Shown: positions 16,863-27,683 of the stretch, one piece after another
How the letters are laid out: the number at the start of each line of letters is the position of its first letter
Position numbering within the stretch: the stretch's first letter is position 1
Notes under the pieces: model-generated
The model's database searches: none
What the model was told of the DNA's origin: nothing
Seen by the model: the letters and a program-made list of their open reading frames with translations, nothing else
Source: Flavobacteriia bacterium
GTDB lineage: Bacteria; Bacteroidota; Bacteroidia; Flavobacteriales; Flavobacteriaceae
Assembly: GCA_004293045.1 (NCBI GenBank)
Contig: RDXY01000011.1
Location: 1 to 54,402, forward strand
Direction of reading: 5' to 3'
DNA: 54,402 nt
Position numbers and translations under genes: made by a program

Positions 16863-16899
16863 AAAAAAATCCCGACAAGTTATAAACGAGTCGGGATTT
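16863..16899 (-). terminator. Rho-independent terminator of the dcw operon (after ftsZ)
   Basis: AAATCCCGAC at 16867-16876 pairs with GTCGGGATTT at 16890-16899 (10 bp, 13-nt loop). Read on the minus strand it ends in a run of T, 29 bases after the ftsZ stop. Confidence 0.88.
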
Positions 16900-16927
16900 A
16901 ATAGTATTTTGATTTGTTTACTTTTAA

Positions 16928-19006
16928 TTAATCTACATTATCATGTAAAAACGAGTTATTAGAACGCAATTGCATGTCGTCGTTGCTATCCATTCCTAAA
17001 GACATACGCGAAGGCGGATTTTGGTTTGGCATACTCGTAACATCTAATCCTAAACGACGGAAAGCAGGTTCTTTTTCTAAATCGTCAATTCGGTTTGGAT
17101 TGTTGAATTTATGATTGAAGTTTTTTAATTTACTTTTACGTTCTTCCGCTCTTGATTTTAAGATTTCTTCAATTGACATTTCAACTGGTGAAACACCATC
17201 AAAGCTAAAATTAGAATCGAAAGTAATTGGCGCTGCAACTGGCTCTTTTTGTTTGATAGTGAAATTTATTTCTTCATCAATTGGTTCTGCGGCCACTTGA
17301 ATACTTGCAGCTGGCTCAAACGTTTCTTCTAACTCTTCTTCTAATGTATATTTGATAATTCCTTCTTCACCAAGTTCGGTAACTGGGAAAAACTGAACCG
17401 CCTCATTTACTTTGATGCCTTTAGTTTCTTCACTTAATTCAAAAACAACTGTATTTTGCGTGTTCTCTGCTTTAGCATCGAATAAATCTAAAGAAAAGTT
17501 GAAATCTTGAGTAGCTACAACAAATTCTGGTTCAATTACTTCAATTTCTCTAACAGAATTAGAAATAATTTCAAATTCTTGAACAGGTTGAACGGCTTCA
17601 ACTACGGGTTTTGCCACGGCTGCAATAGGTTCAAATTGTTGCGTAGCTTGTACTGGTGGTACTGAAGTGTAAACCGGTTGTTCTACTACTGGTGTTTGAA
17701 ATGCTGCGGATACATTTTCAAAAAACACATCTAAATTTTTAATATATTCAGTTGTTTTTACTAAATCTGAAACCGGAGCTTGTACAATTTGTGGTTGTTC
17801 CACTTCAAAATCATTTAATTCAAAAACAATTTTAGCAACGGGTTCAGGTACTACTTCCTTTGGTGCTTCTGCTTCAAAAATTACATTAGCAGCAATAGGC
17901 TCTTCAAAAGAGAAGTTAGGAGTAGTCACCGCATTTGGTGTTAAATTATGTTCTACTTTTTGCTCACCGTCTAAAGAATGAATAATTTTCTTTGGCTCTG
18001 CATTTACAATTTCTATTTGTTGTTCTACATTAAATCCTGTAGCAATAACGGTAACTGAAATAGAGTCGCCTAATTTTTCATCTTCACCAATTCCCATGAT
18101 GATGTTGGCGTTATGCCCTGCTTCGTTTTGAATGTATTCGTTAATTTCACTTATTTCATCGATAGTAATTTCATCCGAACCAAATGTGATAAGCAACAAC
18201 ACATTTTTAGCACCTGTAATTTTATTATCGTTTAATAATGGAGAATCTAATGCAGATTGAATAGCAATTCTAGCTCTGTCTGCACCTGAAGCAACAAAAG
18301 ATCCCATTATAGCGGTTCCGCTATCACTTAATACCGTTTTAGCGTCTTTTAAATCAATATTCATTGTTAAGTGATTGGTAATCACTTCTGCAATACCTTT
18401 AGAAGCGGTAGCTAACACTTCATCGGCTTTAGAGAAACCTGCTTTAAAACCAAGATTTCCGTATACTTCTCTTAATTTGTTATTATTAATAACAATTAAA
18501 GAATCTACTTGTTTTCTTAATCTTTCCACACCTTCCATAGCTTGATCGTAACGATTTTTACCTTCAAACTGGAAAGGAATAGTAATAATTCCTACGGTTA
18601 GTATTCCTCTTTCTTTTGCTAATTGAGCAATCACTGGCGCGGCACCTGTACCAGTACCACCACCCATACCAGCAGTAATAAATACCATTTTAGTATTTAC
18701 GTCTAGCATTTTTTCAATTTCCTCAATGCTTTCTAAAGCGGCTTGTTGTCCAATTTCTGGCTTTGCGCCTGCACCCAAACCTTCGGTAAGATTTACGCCT
18801 AACTGAATTTTATTTGGCACTGGACTTGTTTGTAAGGCCTGAGAATCTGTGTTACACACTACGAAATCTACTCCAATGATTCCTTGTCTGAACATGTGGT
18901 TGATGGCATTACTACCACCGCCACCTACTCCAATTACTTTTATTACGTTTGATTGATTTTTTGGTAAATCAAATGTAATGTTTCCAAATTCGTTGTTGCT
19001 TTCCAT
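16928..19006 (-). CDS. ftsZ: Cell division protein FtsZ with very long C-terminal extension
   Basis: The tubulin-like GTPase that polymerises into the division ring. The core (about residues 1-330) has VIGVGGGGSNAINHM, the GTP signature GGGTGTG at 115-121 and the T7 synergy loop NIDLKD at 216-221. After it come about 360 residues rich in Glu, Val, Pro and Phe with little predicted structure, then a conserved-looking end (EPAFRRLGLDVTSMP) and a polar tail. E. coli FtsZ is 383 residues; this protein has 692, the long-linker form seen in Flavobacteriaceae. It is the last gene of the dcw cluster, 43 bases after ftsA, and is followed by the operon terminator. Confidence 0.97.
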   Translation of the reverse strand: MESNNEFGNITFDLPKNQSNVIKVIGVGGGGSNAINHMFRQGIIGVDFVVCNTDSQALQTSPVPNKIQLGVNLTEGLGAGAKPEIGQQAALESIEEIEKMLDVNTKMVFITAGMGGGTGTGAAPVIAQLAKERGILTVGIITIPFQFEGKNRYDQAMEGVERLRKQVDSLIVINNNKLREVYGNLGFKAGFSKADEVLATASKGIAEVITNHLTMNIDLKDAKTVLSDSGTAIMGSFVASGADRARIAIQSALDSPLLNDNKITGAKNVLLLITFGSDEITIDEISEINEYIQNEAGHNANIIMGIGEDEKLGDSISVTVIATGFNVEQQIEIVNAEPKKIIHSLDGEQKVEHNLTPNAVTTPNFSFEEPIAANVIFEAEAPKEVVPEPVAKIVFELNDFEVEQPQIVQAPVSDLVKTTEYIKNLDVFFENVSAAFQTPVVEQPVYTSVPPVQATQQFEPIAAVAKPVVEAVQPVQEFEIISNSVREIEVIEPEFVVATQDFNFSLDLFDAKAENTQNTVVFELSEETKGIKVNEAVQFFPVTELGEEGIIKYTLEEELEETFEPAASIQVAAEPIDEEINFTIKQKEPVAAPITFDSNFSFDGVSPVEMSIEEILKSRAEERKSKLKNFNHKFNNPNRIDDLEKEPAFRRLGLDVTSMPNQNPPSRMSLGMDSNDDMQLRSNNSFLHDNVD

Positions 19007-19049
19007 ATATTTGGCTTTCTTTTTATTGTGTTATTTGCTACTAATAACT

Positions 19050-20429
19050 TTATTCTACATTATCTAAAAACTCTTTAATTTTCCCTAAAAGGTTATTAAA
19101 GTCGTATTTCTTTTTTCTTTCTATTGGTTCATTTTCAACCGGAGTTGAAGCAGGTTCTTTACTGGCCACTTCATTTTCTATGCTAACATCTACAACTGTT
19201 GGTTGTGGAGTAGCTACTACTGGTTCAGGAATTTTCATTTCTACAAACGGAGTAGCACTATTGGTTTGGTTACGTAAACTTTCCATAACTAAACCTACAG
19301 ATGTAGCGTATAAAGGACTTGACAATTCTTCGCTTGAATTTCCAGCTAAATGCTCGTTTGGATATCCAATTCTGGTATCCATTCCTGTAATATATTCTAC
19401 TAATTGTTTAATATGTTGTAGTTGCGAACCACCACCTGTTAACACAATTCCTGCAATTAATTTTTTCTTTGGTTCGTCGTGTCCGTATAATTTAATTTCA
19501 GCATATACTTGTTCAATAATTTCCACAACTCTGGCGTGAATAATTTTTGACAAGTTTTTTAATGAAATTTCTTTTGGATCACGACCTCTCAATCCAGGAA
19601 TTGAAACAATTTCATTGTCTTTATTTTCTCCTGGCCAAGCCGATCCGAAACGTGTTTTTAATAATTCGGCTTGTTTTTCGATAATAGAACAGCCTTCTTT
19701 TATATCTTCTGTAATTACATTTCCACCGAAAGGAATTACAGCGGTATGACGAATGACTCCGTTTTTAAATACAGCTAAATCTGTGGTACCCCCTCCAATA
19801 TCGATAAGTGCCACACCAGCTTCTTTTTCTTCTTCACTTAAAACCGCATCTGCTGAAGCTAAGGGCTCTAAAGTCAATCCTGTTAATTCTAAACCGGCAT
19901 TTTTAACACAACGTCCTAAATTTCTGATGGAAGCGGCTTGCCCAACCACAATATGAAAGCTGGATTCTACTCGAGCACCATACATTCCAATAGGCTCTAA
20001 AATTTCAGATTGTCCGTCAATTTTAAATTCTTGTGGTAAAGCATGAATAATTTCTTCTCCTGGAAGCATGGATAAATTTTGAACTTGACACGTTAATTGT
20101 TCAATATCATATTCTCCAATTACTTCTTCGGGATTTTTTCTACTAATATAATCGCTATGTTGTATGCTACGAATGTGTTGTCCTGCAATTCCTACCACTA
20201 CATCATTAATTCGATATCCTGAATTGTTTTCTGCTTCTGAAATAGCTGCTTGAATAGATTGAATAGTCTGCGTGATGTTATTTACTACACCTCTATGCAC
20301 CCCTAAACTTTTAGATTTCCCTACCCCAAGGATTTCTAATTTCCCGTACTCATTTTTCTTGCCTATCATAGCTACAATCTTTGTTGTCCCTATGTCTAAA
20401 CCTACTGCAATACTTTCTTTGTTCATCAT
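19050..20429 (-). CDS. ftsA: Cell division protein FtsA
   Basis: Actin-like ATPase that tethers FtsZ filaments to the membrane. It shows VGLDIGTTKIVAMIG (phosphate 1), the 1C subdomain, IDIGGGTTDLAVFKNG (phosphate 2) and GIVLTGGGSQL (adenosine motif). The C-terminus has an acidic linker and ends YDFNNLLGKIKEFLDNVE, an amphipathic helix suitable for membrane binding. At 459 residues it is longer than E. coli FtsA (420), mainly through that linker. Two adjacent ATG codons (20429 and 20426) are possible starts. It lies between ftsQ (7-base gap) and ftsZ. Confidence 0.96.
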   Translation of the reverse strand: MMNKESIAVGLDIGTTKIVAMIGKKNEYGKLEILGVGKSKSLGVHRGVVNNITQTIQSIQAAISEAENNSGYRINDVVVGIAGQHIRSIQHSDYISRKNPEEVIGEYDIEQLTCQVQNLSMLPGEEIIHALPQEFKIDGQSEILEPIGMYGARVESSFHIVVGQAASIRNLGRCVKNAGLELTGLTLEPLASADAVLSEEEKEAGVALIDIGGGTTDLAVFKNGVIRHTAVIPFGGNVITEDIKEGCSIIEKQAELLKTRFGSAWPGENKDNEIVSIPGLRGRDPKEISLKNLSKIIHARVVEIIEQVYAEIKLYGHDEPKKKLIAGIVLTGGGSQLQHIKQLVEYITGMDTRIGYPNEHLAGNSSEELSSPLYATSVGLVMESLRNQTNSATPFVEMKIPEPVVATPQPTVVDVSIENEVASKEPASTPVENEPIERKKKYDFNNLLGKIKEFLDNVE

Positions 20430-20436
20430 CTATTCC

Positions 20437-21159
20437 TTATTTTGAACACACTACCTGTTGTGTGAAAATTAAATTTATTGATTTGTACTTTTCAATTATC
20501 GAATCTTTCGAAGCGTATTGATAAAACGCTTTGTAATTTTTAAACTTTTTATCAATTAAAATGGGCTTTCCAAAATTAATATCGTAATCGTGTTCTCTTG
20601 TTAGCATGTTCATGCTCCCGTTTTTCTGAATCGTGATGGCTATGATATGTTTTTTTAAAAAATCATCTTTTTCAATGGTCTTAAAAGTTTCTATGAACCC
20701 TTTTTTAAATTCGCCTTCAATATTTCCTTGAACAATAGGAACTCTTGATGAAAAATTATTCGACAATTGAAAAATACTCCCATTTTTATCTACATATAAA
20801 ACACGGTTGTTATTAACAAGTCTTGCTATTGGGGACTTCTGCAACACTTTTGTTAGTAACATACCGTCTTCTGAAATAAACACTTCAGCGTTTTCGATAA
20901 AAGATTGCTTTTTTAAGGCACTTTCCAAATCTTTCAAATCTACTTTATCTTTTTGAATTGAGGAAGTCCCTCCCAAATTTTGTATTAACAAGTTATTAAC
21001 CATTTCATTTGTTAAAAACATTTTGTTATTCCCCTGAAACTCAACTTGTATTTTAGCAATTTTCTTGTTTTGACTTCTACTTTGAGTAAAAGAATAAAGA
21101 AAAATTACCACAAAAAACATGATTACTAACCGAATATTTAGCCAATTAATTTTTTTCAT
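20437..21159 (-). CDS. ftsQ: Cell division protein FtsQ
   Basis: A 240-residue bitopic membrane protein with one N-terminal transmembrane segment (LVIMFFVVIFLYSFT, residues 12-26) and a periplasmic part. The region after the membrane segment resembles a weak POTRA domain (IAKIQVEFQGNNKMFLTNEMV), followed by the FtsQ beta domain (SFIENAEVFI, RLVNNNRVLYVDKNG). FtsQ belongs to the FtsQLB subcomplex that activates septal peptidoglycan synthesis. Identification rests on this architecture and on the position between murC and ftsA; sequence conservation in the family is low. It overlaps the end of murC by 14 bases. Confidence 0.9.
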   Translation of the reverse strand: MKKINWLNIRLVIMFFVVIFLYSFTQSRSQNKKIAKIQVEFQGNNKMFLTNEMVNNLLIQNLGGTSSIQKDKVDLKDLESALKKQSFIENAEVFISEDGMLLTKVLQKSPIARLVNNNRVLYVDKNGSIFQLSNNFSSRVPIVQGNIEGEFKKGFIETFKTIEKDDFLKKHIIAITIQKNGSMNMLTREHDYDINFGKPILIDKKFKNYKAFYQYASKDSIIEKYKSINLIFTQQVVCSK

Positions 21160-22495
21160 TTAGTACTTTTTTTATGTCCTTTACCATTTCACCTATATCT
21201 CCTGCACCAATGGTAATATATACCTCTGCTTTGGAATTTTTAAAGTGTGTTAATAACTTCTCTTTTGACACTAACTGTTTATTTTTAGACGTAATTTTTT
21301 CTAATAACCAAGTAGCATTTACCCCTTCAATAGGCAATTCTCTGGCAGGATAAATTTCTAATAAAAGTAATTCGTCAAACTGAGACAAACTTTCGGCAAA
21401 ACCTTCAACAAAATCTTTTGTTCTACTAAACAAATGCGGTTGAAAACATGCCATTATTTTTTTATTTGGATATAATTCTTTTACGGCTTGATATACCGCA
21501 TTTATTTCGGTTGGATGATGTGCATAATCATCAATATACACTATTTTTTCGGTTCTAATTTGAAATGAAAATCTACGTCTAACGCCCTTAAATGTAGCTA
21601 ATGCCTTACTTATTTTTTCGTTTTCAACACCGTATGATTTTGCCATAGCAAAAGCCAGCAAAGCATTGGTTAAATTATGATGTCCTGGTAATCCAAATTT
21701 TACATTTTCAATTAATTCAGTTGCGGTCTTAACATCAAAAACATAAAAACCATTTTCAATTCTGATATTTTGAGCGATATAATCCGCACCTACATTTACA
21801 GCAATTGTATTCCCTTCTAGAGGCAATCCTTTGACAATAAATAAATTATCAGATGGTACTTTATTTGCAAATTCTTTAAACGATGCTTCAATAGTCGCTA
21901 CATCTCCATAAATATCTAAATGATCCGCATCCATAGAGGTTACACATGACATATTAGGATGTAAATGCAAAAATGACCGGTCAAATTCATCCGCTTCTAC
22001 TACGGTAACCGTTTTTCCTGTTCCAATTAAATTAGAATCGTAACCTTCAACAATTCCGCCTAAAAAAGCAGTAACATCTACGCCACTTTCATACAAAATA
22101 TGTCCTAAAATACTTGACGTTGTTGTTTTGCCATGCGTTCCGGCAACTGCAAAACAGAAAGTGTCTTTTGTGATGATTCCTAACACTTCTGCACGTTTTT
22201 TTACCGTAAATCCGTTATCTAAAAAGAAATTCCATTCTGAATGATTTTTTGGAACTGCTGGCGTAATCACTACTACAGTGTTTTCTGAATTTTTAAAGCT
22301 ATCCGCTATTAAATTTATATTGTCTTCAAAATGAATTTTTATACCATTTTCTTGTAATTCGGAAGTTAATTGTGTTTCTGTTTTATCATAACCGGCCACA
22401 TTTTTTCCAATGAATTGAAAATAACGTGCCAAAGCACTCATTCCGATACCACCGATACCAATGAAATAGACGTTATGTATTTGATTTAAATTCAT
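21146..22495 (-). CDS. murC: UDP-N-acetylmuramate--L-alanine ligase
   Basis: Cytoplasmic ATP-dependent ligase that adds L-Ala to UDP-MurNAc. The N-terminal UDP-binding loop FIGIGGIGMSALARYF, the ATP loop VAGTHGKTTTSSILG near residue 125, the EADEFDRSF segment, and YIDDYAHHPTEINA in the C-terminal domain are all in place. Length 449 residues is normal. It starts 30 bases after murG and overlaps ftsQ by 14 bases. Confidence 0.97.
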   Translation of the reverse strand: MNLNQIHNVYFIGIGGIGMSALARYFQFIGKNVAGYDKTETQLTSELQENGIKIHFEDNINLIADSFKNSENTVVVITPAVPKNHSEWNFFLDNGFTVKKRAEVLGIITKDTFCFAVAGTHGKTTTSSILGHILYESGVDVTAFLGGIVEGYDSNLIGTGKTVTVVEADEFDRSFLHLHPNMSCVTSMDADHLDIYGDVATIEASFKEFANKVPSDNLFIVKGLPLEGNTIAVNVGADYIAQNIRIENGFYVFDVKTATELIENVKFGLPGHHNLTNALLAFAMAKSYGVENEKISKALATFKGVRRRFSFQIRTEKIVYIDDYAHHPTEINAVYQAVKELYPNKKIMACFQPHLFSRTKDFVEGFAESLSQFDELLLLEIYPARELPIEGVNATWLLEKITSKNKQLVSKEKLLTHFKNSKAEVYITIGAGDIGEMVKDIKKVLNEKN

Positions 22496-22525
22496 TTTAT
22501 TATTGCTGTTGCAGTTGTATTACTA

Positions 22526-23611
22526 TTAAATTAATTTTTTTATTTCTTCAACTATCGCTTTAGTGGCGTTGGGCAAGGCTAATCTTTTAATATTCTGTTC
22601 TAAGCTCTGTAATTTTCCTTGATCTTTAATCACTGCTTCGAAAACAATTTTAAACTCGGCTTCTAAATCGGCTTCTTTTATTAATATTGCTGCGCCTCTT
22701 TCTACAATTGCTTTAGCATTTTTTGTTTGATGATCTTCTGACACATTTGGCGAAGGAATAAAAATGGTAGGTTTCCCAACAATACATAATTCGGAAACTG
22801 AAGAAGCTCCTGAACGAGAAATCACCACATCAGCCGCTGCATAAACCAAATCCATTCTGTCAATAAATGCTAAAACTTGAACGTTTTCTTTATCGTTATA
22901 TTTTGAATATTCATTTAAATAATGCTTTCCACATTGCCAAACAATTTGAAAATCAAGTTGTAATAAAAAATCTAATTCTTTTTCAATTAGTTGATTTATT
23001 CTTCTAGCTCCTAAACTTCCACCTAAAATTAAAAGTGTTTTTTTTGTTACTTCTAAATTAAAATACGAAAGGGCTTCCTCTTTCTTACTAACCACTTCCA
23101 TTAGGTCTTGACGAACTGGATTACCTGTAATATGTAATTTTTCTTTAGGGAAAAAACGCTCTAAATTTTCATATGCCACACAAATAGAATTGGCTTTTTT
23201 GGCTAATAATTTATTTGTAATTCCAGGATACGAATTTTGTTCTTGAATTACTGTTGGGATATGCATTAAAGATGCTACCTTAAGAACTGCTCCACTTGCA
23301 AAACCACCAGTTCCAATTACCACATTAGGTTTAAACTTTCTTAAAATAAAATACGAGTTTAGTAAACTTGATGCTAATTTTATTGGAAACATGGCGTTTT
23401 GTAACGTAAGTTTACGTTGTAAACCTGCAATCCAAAGTCCTTTAATTTCATAACCTGCTTGAGGGACTTTTTGCATTTCCATTTTATCCTTTGCGCCTAC
23501 AAATAAAAATTTAGCCTCTGGGAATTGCACTTTCAATTCGTTTGCAATGGCAATAGCTGGATATATATGTCCGCCTGTTCCCCCGCCGCTAATGATGAAT
23601 CTTTTTTCCAT
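22526..23611 (-). CDS. murG: UDP-N-acetylglucosamine--lipid I N-acetylglucosaminyltransferase
   Basis: GT28-family glycosyltransferase on the inner face of the cytoplasmic membrane that converts lipid I to lipid II. It has the glycine-rich N-terminal loop [17 protein letters not shown], the second loop [28 protein letters not shown], and the UDP-GlcNAc site [22 protein letters not shown]. The length of 361 residues is typical. Its ATG overlaps the ftsW stop by one base (TAATG), so translation is coupled. Confidence 0.97.
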   Translation of the reverse strand: MEKRFIISGGGTGGHIYPAIAIANELKVQFPEAKFLFVGAKDKMEMQKVPQAGYEIKGLWIAGLQRKLTLQNAMFPIKLASSLLNSYFILRKFKPNVVIGTGGFASGAVLKVASLMHIPTVIQEQNSYPGITNKLLAKKANSICVAYENLERFFPKEKLHITGNPVRQDLMEVVSKKEEALSYFNLEVTKKTLLILGGSLGARRINQLIEKELDFLLQLDFQIVWQCGKHYLNEYSKYNDKENVQVLAFIDRMDLVYAAADVVISRSGASSVSELCIVGKPTIFIPSPNVSEDHQTKNAKAIVERGAAILIKEADLEAEFKIVFEAVIKDQGKLQSLEQNIKRLALPNATKAIVEEIKKLI

Positions 23612-24996
23612 TATTTTTTATTTATAACCGCATTCATTGGATTTTGTCCGTTTACTAAACTATCGCCTTGCGTATCCAATTCGTTTTCTTGTTTTAAAGA
23701 TTCACGAATAGAATACTTCATATCCTTTACTTTATGCTCGTCTTCCGATAGTGTCTCTTTAGAATTTTCAGCATTCATTACTACTACTTCTCTTTCAATT
23801 AAACGCTGTAAAGCAGCTTCTTTATCTTGAAAATCTTTTAAATCTGCAGCGATTTCATCTTCTCTTTTGGTAACACTTAAAATAATACCTAACGACAAGC
23901 ACGTCATCCAAATTGAAGTTCCTCCACTACTAATTAATGGTAATGGCTGACCGGTAACAGGTAATAATTCTACTGCAACACCCATATTAATTAATGCCTG
24001 AATTATAATTGGAAATCCAAGTCCGATGATTAATAGTTTTCCAAACAAATTGGTTGTTTTATTGGCTCTTATTAAAAATCTAAAAAACAACAGCATGTAA
24101 AAAAAAACTAATGTGTAACCTCCAATTAATCCATATTCTTCAATAATAATTGCAAAAATAAAATCCGAAGACGATTGTGGTAAAAAATTCTTTTGGATAC
24201 TTTTCCCTGGCCCTACACCGTTAATTTTTCCAACCGCAATAGCTATTTTAGCATTTTCTATTTGATACTTGTCTTCGTCCGGTTTATCGGTTGTGAAATT
24301 TTCAATTCTACTTACCCAAGTATTTACACGACTAAAGGTTTTATGTTTTGGAAAAGCTTGTGCTAATAAGAAAAAAAGCGCCAATGCTGCCACTCCAATA
24401 GCCAACACAATACCTAAATATTTTAATGGATATTGCCCAATATATAACAACATAAAAACCATAGCAAACATTAAGGCTGCTGTAGAAAAGTTGGAAGGCA
24501 AAATAAATAGTAAAACAGCACCAACAGGTAACCATATTTGGATAACCGAATCTTTAAACGTGTATTTGGTTTCGTTAATTTTGGTTAGCGTTCTCGCAAC
24601 ATATACCATTAAAATTGCAAAAGCAAGGGTTGACGGTTGAAACGAAAAATTAACAAAAGGAATTACCAACCATCGACTTGCATTTGCCCCACCAATAGTT
24701 TTTCCTTGTAATAAAGTAAAAAGTAAGGCCGGAATAATTATCCATATTGCAAAAATTGAATATTTTTTAAATTTTTCGAAGTGTATTTTATGAACAAAAA
24801 ACACAATAAGCATTCCAATAAATAGATGCGTAAAATGTTTTAATAACAACATAAAAGTAGAACCCGTACCATTACCAACCGTATAAACTAAATTGGTACT
24901 GGCGCTATATACTGGCAAAAAGGAAACTATGGCCAGTAAAATTATTACAGCCCAAATGGTTTTATCGCCTTTAAGTTGGTTTACTATTTTATTCAT
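23611..24996 (-). CDS. ftsW: Septal peptidoglycan glycosyltransferase FtsW
   Basis: SEDS-family polytopic membrane protein that polymerises lipid II at the septum with its partner FtsI, encoded upstream. About ten membrane segments are visible; family signatures include [21 protein letters not shown] and [22 protein letters not shown] near the end of the membrane part. After residue 385 there is a soluble charged tail of roughly 75 residues ([19 protein letters not shown] onward), longer than in E. coli. It begins 31 bases after murD and touches murG. Confidence 0.95.
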   Translation of the reverse strand: MNKIVNQLKGDKTIWAVIILLAIVSFLPVYSASTNLVYTVGNGTGSTFMLLLKHFTHLFIGMLIVFFVHKIHFEKFKKYSIFAIWIIIPALLFTLLQGKTIGGANASRWLVIPFVNFSFQPSTLAFAILMVYVARTLTKINETKYTFKDSVIQIWLPVGAVLLFILPSNFSTAALMFAMVFMLLYIGQYPLKYLGIVLAIGVAALALFFLLAQAFPKHKTFSRVNTWVSRIENFTTDKPDEDKYQIENAKIAIAVGKINGVGPGKSIQKNFLPQSSSDFIFAIIIEEYGLIGGYTLVFFYMLLFFRFLIRANKTTNLFGKLLIIGLGFPIIIQALINMGVAVELLPVTGQPLPLISSGGTSIWMTCLSLGIILSVTKREDEIAADLKDFQDKEAALQRLIEREVVVMNAENSKETLSEDEHKVKDMKYSIRESLKQENELDTQGDSLVNGQNPMNAVINKK

Positions 24997-25027
24997 TATA
25001 ATTTTTGCTCTTATAAATTATGTATTA

Positions 25028-26362
25028 TTATAAATTTTGTACCGCTTGTTTAAATTTTCTACCTCTATCTTCATAGTTTTCAAACAAATCGAAACTAGCA
25101 CAAGCAGGAGAAAGTAATACAGTATCGCCTTTTTCTGCCATTTTGTTTGCTATTTTTACAGCTTCAGACATAGATGTGGTTTCTACAAACAGTTCTACTA
25201 ATCCTTCGAATTTATCCGCTAACTTTTTGTTATCAATTCCTAAACAAATGATACCTTTTACTTTTTCACGAACTAAAGCCATTAATTCATCGTAATCATT
25301 TCCTTTATCTACACCCCCTACGATCCAAACTGTTGGCGTATTCATGCTATCTAAGGCAAAAAAAGTAGCGTTTACATTTGTGGCTTTAGAGTCATTAATG
25401 TATTGCACATTATTTATTTTTAATACTTTTTCTAATCTATGCTCGGCACCTTGAAAACTCGCTAAACTTTCTCTTATAGTAGCTTTTCTAATATTCATTA
25501 ATTGCGCAACGGCTGTAGCTGCCATAGCATTTTTTACGTTATGTTTTCCTTCTAAAGCAAGTTGATTAATTGGCATATTAAAATGATTTTCGTTAAGGTT
25601 GATATTTATTTCGTTGTTAGCTGTTATGCTTCCGCCTATATTTAATTTTTTTGAAATGGAAAAAGGCACTTTGTTTGCTTTTGTATGATGTGAGGCAAAC
25701 CAATTAGAAATGGCTTCATCATCTGCATCATAAATTAAATAATCCGTTTCGGTTTGATTCATAGTAATTCTAAACTTTGCATCGATATATAACTTGTAAT
25801 CGTAATTGTATCTATCTAAATGATCTGGACTAATATTCAAAATAATTGCTATATCTGGCTTGTAATTTAGTATTCCGTCTAATTGAAAACTACTTAATTC
25901 TAACACATAACACTCGTGTTTGTTTTCGGCCACTTGCCACGCAAAACTTTTACCAATATTACCTGCTAATCCAACATTTAAACCGCCTTGTTTAAGTATA
26001 TGATACGTTAACAAAGTTGTAGTAGTTTTACCATTACTACCTGTAATTCCAATTGTTTTTGCAGTGGTAAATGGCGCTGCAAATTCAATTTCCGAAATCA
26101 CTGGAATATTTTTTTCTAGTAACTTTTTTACTATGGGCGCTTTATCAGGAATTCCTGGACTTTTCATTACCACATCAGCATTAAGAATTAAATCTTCTGT
26201 GTGTTTTTCGTCTTCCCAAGCAATGCTATTAATACTAAGAACTTCTTTATAATTTTCTTTTATTTTTCCATAATCGGATACAAAAACATCATATCCTTTT
26301 TTTTTTCCTAGAATAGCCGTCCCAACACCGCTTTCTCCGCCTCCTAATACTACCAATCGCAT
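25028..26362 (-). CDS. murD: UDP-N-acetylmuramoyl-L-alanine--D-glutamate ligase
   Basis: Third Mur ligase gene of the cluster, adding D-Glu. Visible motifs: N-terminal VLGGGESGVGTAILG, ATP loop GITGSNGKTTTTLL, LELSSFQLDG, NISPDHLDRY and YINDSKATNVNA, the last two diagnostic for MurD. 444 residues. One base separates it from mraY, and 31 bases from ftsW. Confidence 0.97.
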   Translation of the reverse strand: MRLVVLGGGESGVGTAILGKKKGYDVFVSDYGKIKENYKEVLSINSIAWEDEKHTEDLILNADVVMKSPGIPDKAPIVKKLLEKNIPVISEIEFAAPFTTAKTIGITGSNGKTTTTLLTYHILKQGGLNVGLAGNIGKSFAWQVAENKHECYVLELSSFQLDGILNYKPDIAIILNISPDHLDRYNYDYKLYIDAKFRITMNQTETDYLIYDADDEAISNWFASHHTKANKVPFSISKKLNIGGSITANNEININLNENHFNMPINQLALEGKHNVKNAMAATAVAQLMNIRKATIRESLASFQGAEHRLEKVLKINNVQYINDSKATNVNATFFALDSMNTPTVWIVGGVDKGNDYDELMALVREKVKGIICLGIDNKKLADKFEGLVELFVETTSMSEAVKIANKMAEKGDTVLLSPACASFDLFENYEDRGRKFKQAVQNL

Positions 26363-26363
26363 G

Positions 26364-27584
26364 TTATCTTAATTTTAAAGATACTAGTGAGAAAATGGCT
26401 AAAATGATAGCTACAATCCAAAAACGCGTTACGATTTTACTTTCGTGATAGCCTTTTTTCTGATAATGATGATGTAAAGGTGACATTAAGAAAATACGAC
26501 GTCCTTCGCCAAATTTCTTTTTAGTATATTTGAAATATGCCACTTGCAACACTACTGAAAAGTTTTCCGCTAAGAAAATTCCACATAAAACAGGAATCAT
26601 TAGTTCTTTTCTAACAGCGATTGCAATTACAGCTATAATTCCTCCGATTGTTAAACTTCCTGTATCGCCCATAAACACAGTTGCTGGATAGGTATTGTAC
26701 CACAAAAACCCAATTAATGCCCCTACAAATGCGGCAATATAAATTGTCATTTCACCCGAATTTGGGATGTACATAATGTTTAGATAGTTAGAGAAAATAA
26801 TGTTTCCAGAAATAAATGTGAATATCCCTAAAACCAATACGGATATGGCGGATGTTCCTGCGGCTAAACCATCAATTCCGTCCGTTAAATTTGCACCATT
26901 TGAAACTGCTGTAATAATAAAAATCACTACAGGAATAAAAATTAACCAAGCCCAATTTTGATAATCATCACCCATAAATGAAAGTACCTCTGCATAATCA
27001 AACGTATTATTTTTCACAAATGGAATGGTAGTCTCCATTGATTTTACTTCTGGTGAAGTAGATTTAATAACCATTTCCATTCCTTGCTTTTTAAGCACTA
27101 CATCTTCTTTAATTGTTACATTTGGATGAAAATATAAAGTAGCACCTACAATAATACCAAGGCCAATTTGTCCAATAACTTTAAATTTACCTTTTAAACC
27201 TTCTTTATCTTTTTTGAAAACTTTAATATAATCGTCTAAGAAACCAATACTTCCCATCCATAGGGTAGTCACTAAAAGTAAAATGATATAAATATTATCT
27301 AATTTAGCCAATAATAATACCGGAACTAACGTAGCCAGAATAATAATTATTCCACCCATTGTTGGGGTTCCTGCTTTTTGTACTTGACCCTCTAAACCTA
27401 ATTCGCGTACTGTTTCACCAACTTGCTTATTTCGTAAATAATTAATAATTCTTTTTCCATATATGGTAGAAATTAGCAACGAGAATATAACAGCCATTCC
27501 AGATCGGAAAGTAATATATTGAAACAAACCTGCTCCAGGCAAATTATAAGCTTCGTCTAAGTATTTAAAAAGGTAGTATAACAT
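26364..27584 (-). CDS. mraY: Phospho-N-acetylmuramoyl-pentapeptide-transferase
   Basis: Integral membrane enzyme that moves phospho-MurNAc-pentapeptide onto undecaprenyl phosphate, making lipid I. Signatures: [31 protein letters not shown] with the catalytic Asp pair, [16 protein letters not shown], and [12 protein letters not shown], with [14 protein letters not shown] near the C-terminus. At 406 residues it is about 45 longer than E. coli MraY because of an insert between roughly residues 155 and 215 (around [16 protein letters not shown]), placed in an extracytoplasmic loop; such inserts are usual in Bacteroidota. Confidence 0.97.
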   Translation of the reverse strand: MLYYLFKYLDEAYNLPGAGLFQYITFRSGMAVIFSLLISTIYGKRIINYLRNKQVGETVRELGLEGQVQKAGTPTMGGIIIILATLVPVLLLAKLDNIYIILLLVTTLWMGSIGFLDDYIKVFKKDKEGLKGKFKVIGQIGLGIIVGATLYFHPNVTIKEDVVLKKQGMEMVIKSTSPEVKSMETTIPFVKNNTFDYAEVLSFMGDDYQNWAWLIFIPVVIFIITAVSNGANLTDGIDGLAAGTSAISVLVLGIFTFISGNIIFSNYLNIMYIPNSGEMTIYIAAFVGALIGFLWYNTYPATVFMGDTGSLTIGGIIAVIAIAVRKELMIPVLCGIFLAENFSVVLQVAYFKYTKKKFGEGRRIFLMSPLHHHYQKKGYHESKIVTRFWIVAIILAIFSLVSLKLR

Positions 27585-27613
27585 ATTTTTATAGGTTTAA
27601 ATTCCAAACTTTT

Positions 27614-27671
27614 AAAATTCCAAATTCCAAATCTTATGACTTACTATTTCAAAAATTGGAATTTGAGATTT
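27614..27671. repeat. Intergenic inverted repeat AAATTCCAA / TTGGAATTT inside the dcw operon
   Basis: AAATTCCAA at 27622-27630 pairs with TTGGAATTT at 27656-27664, with further imperfect pairing outward. It occupies the 99-base gap between murE and mraY, the largest gap in the cluster, and has the same arms as the repeat after rpoD. It could act as an mRNA-processing or attenuating hairpin. Confidence 0.5.
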
Positions 27672-27683
27672 ATTTTTTGCGTT

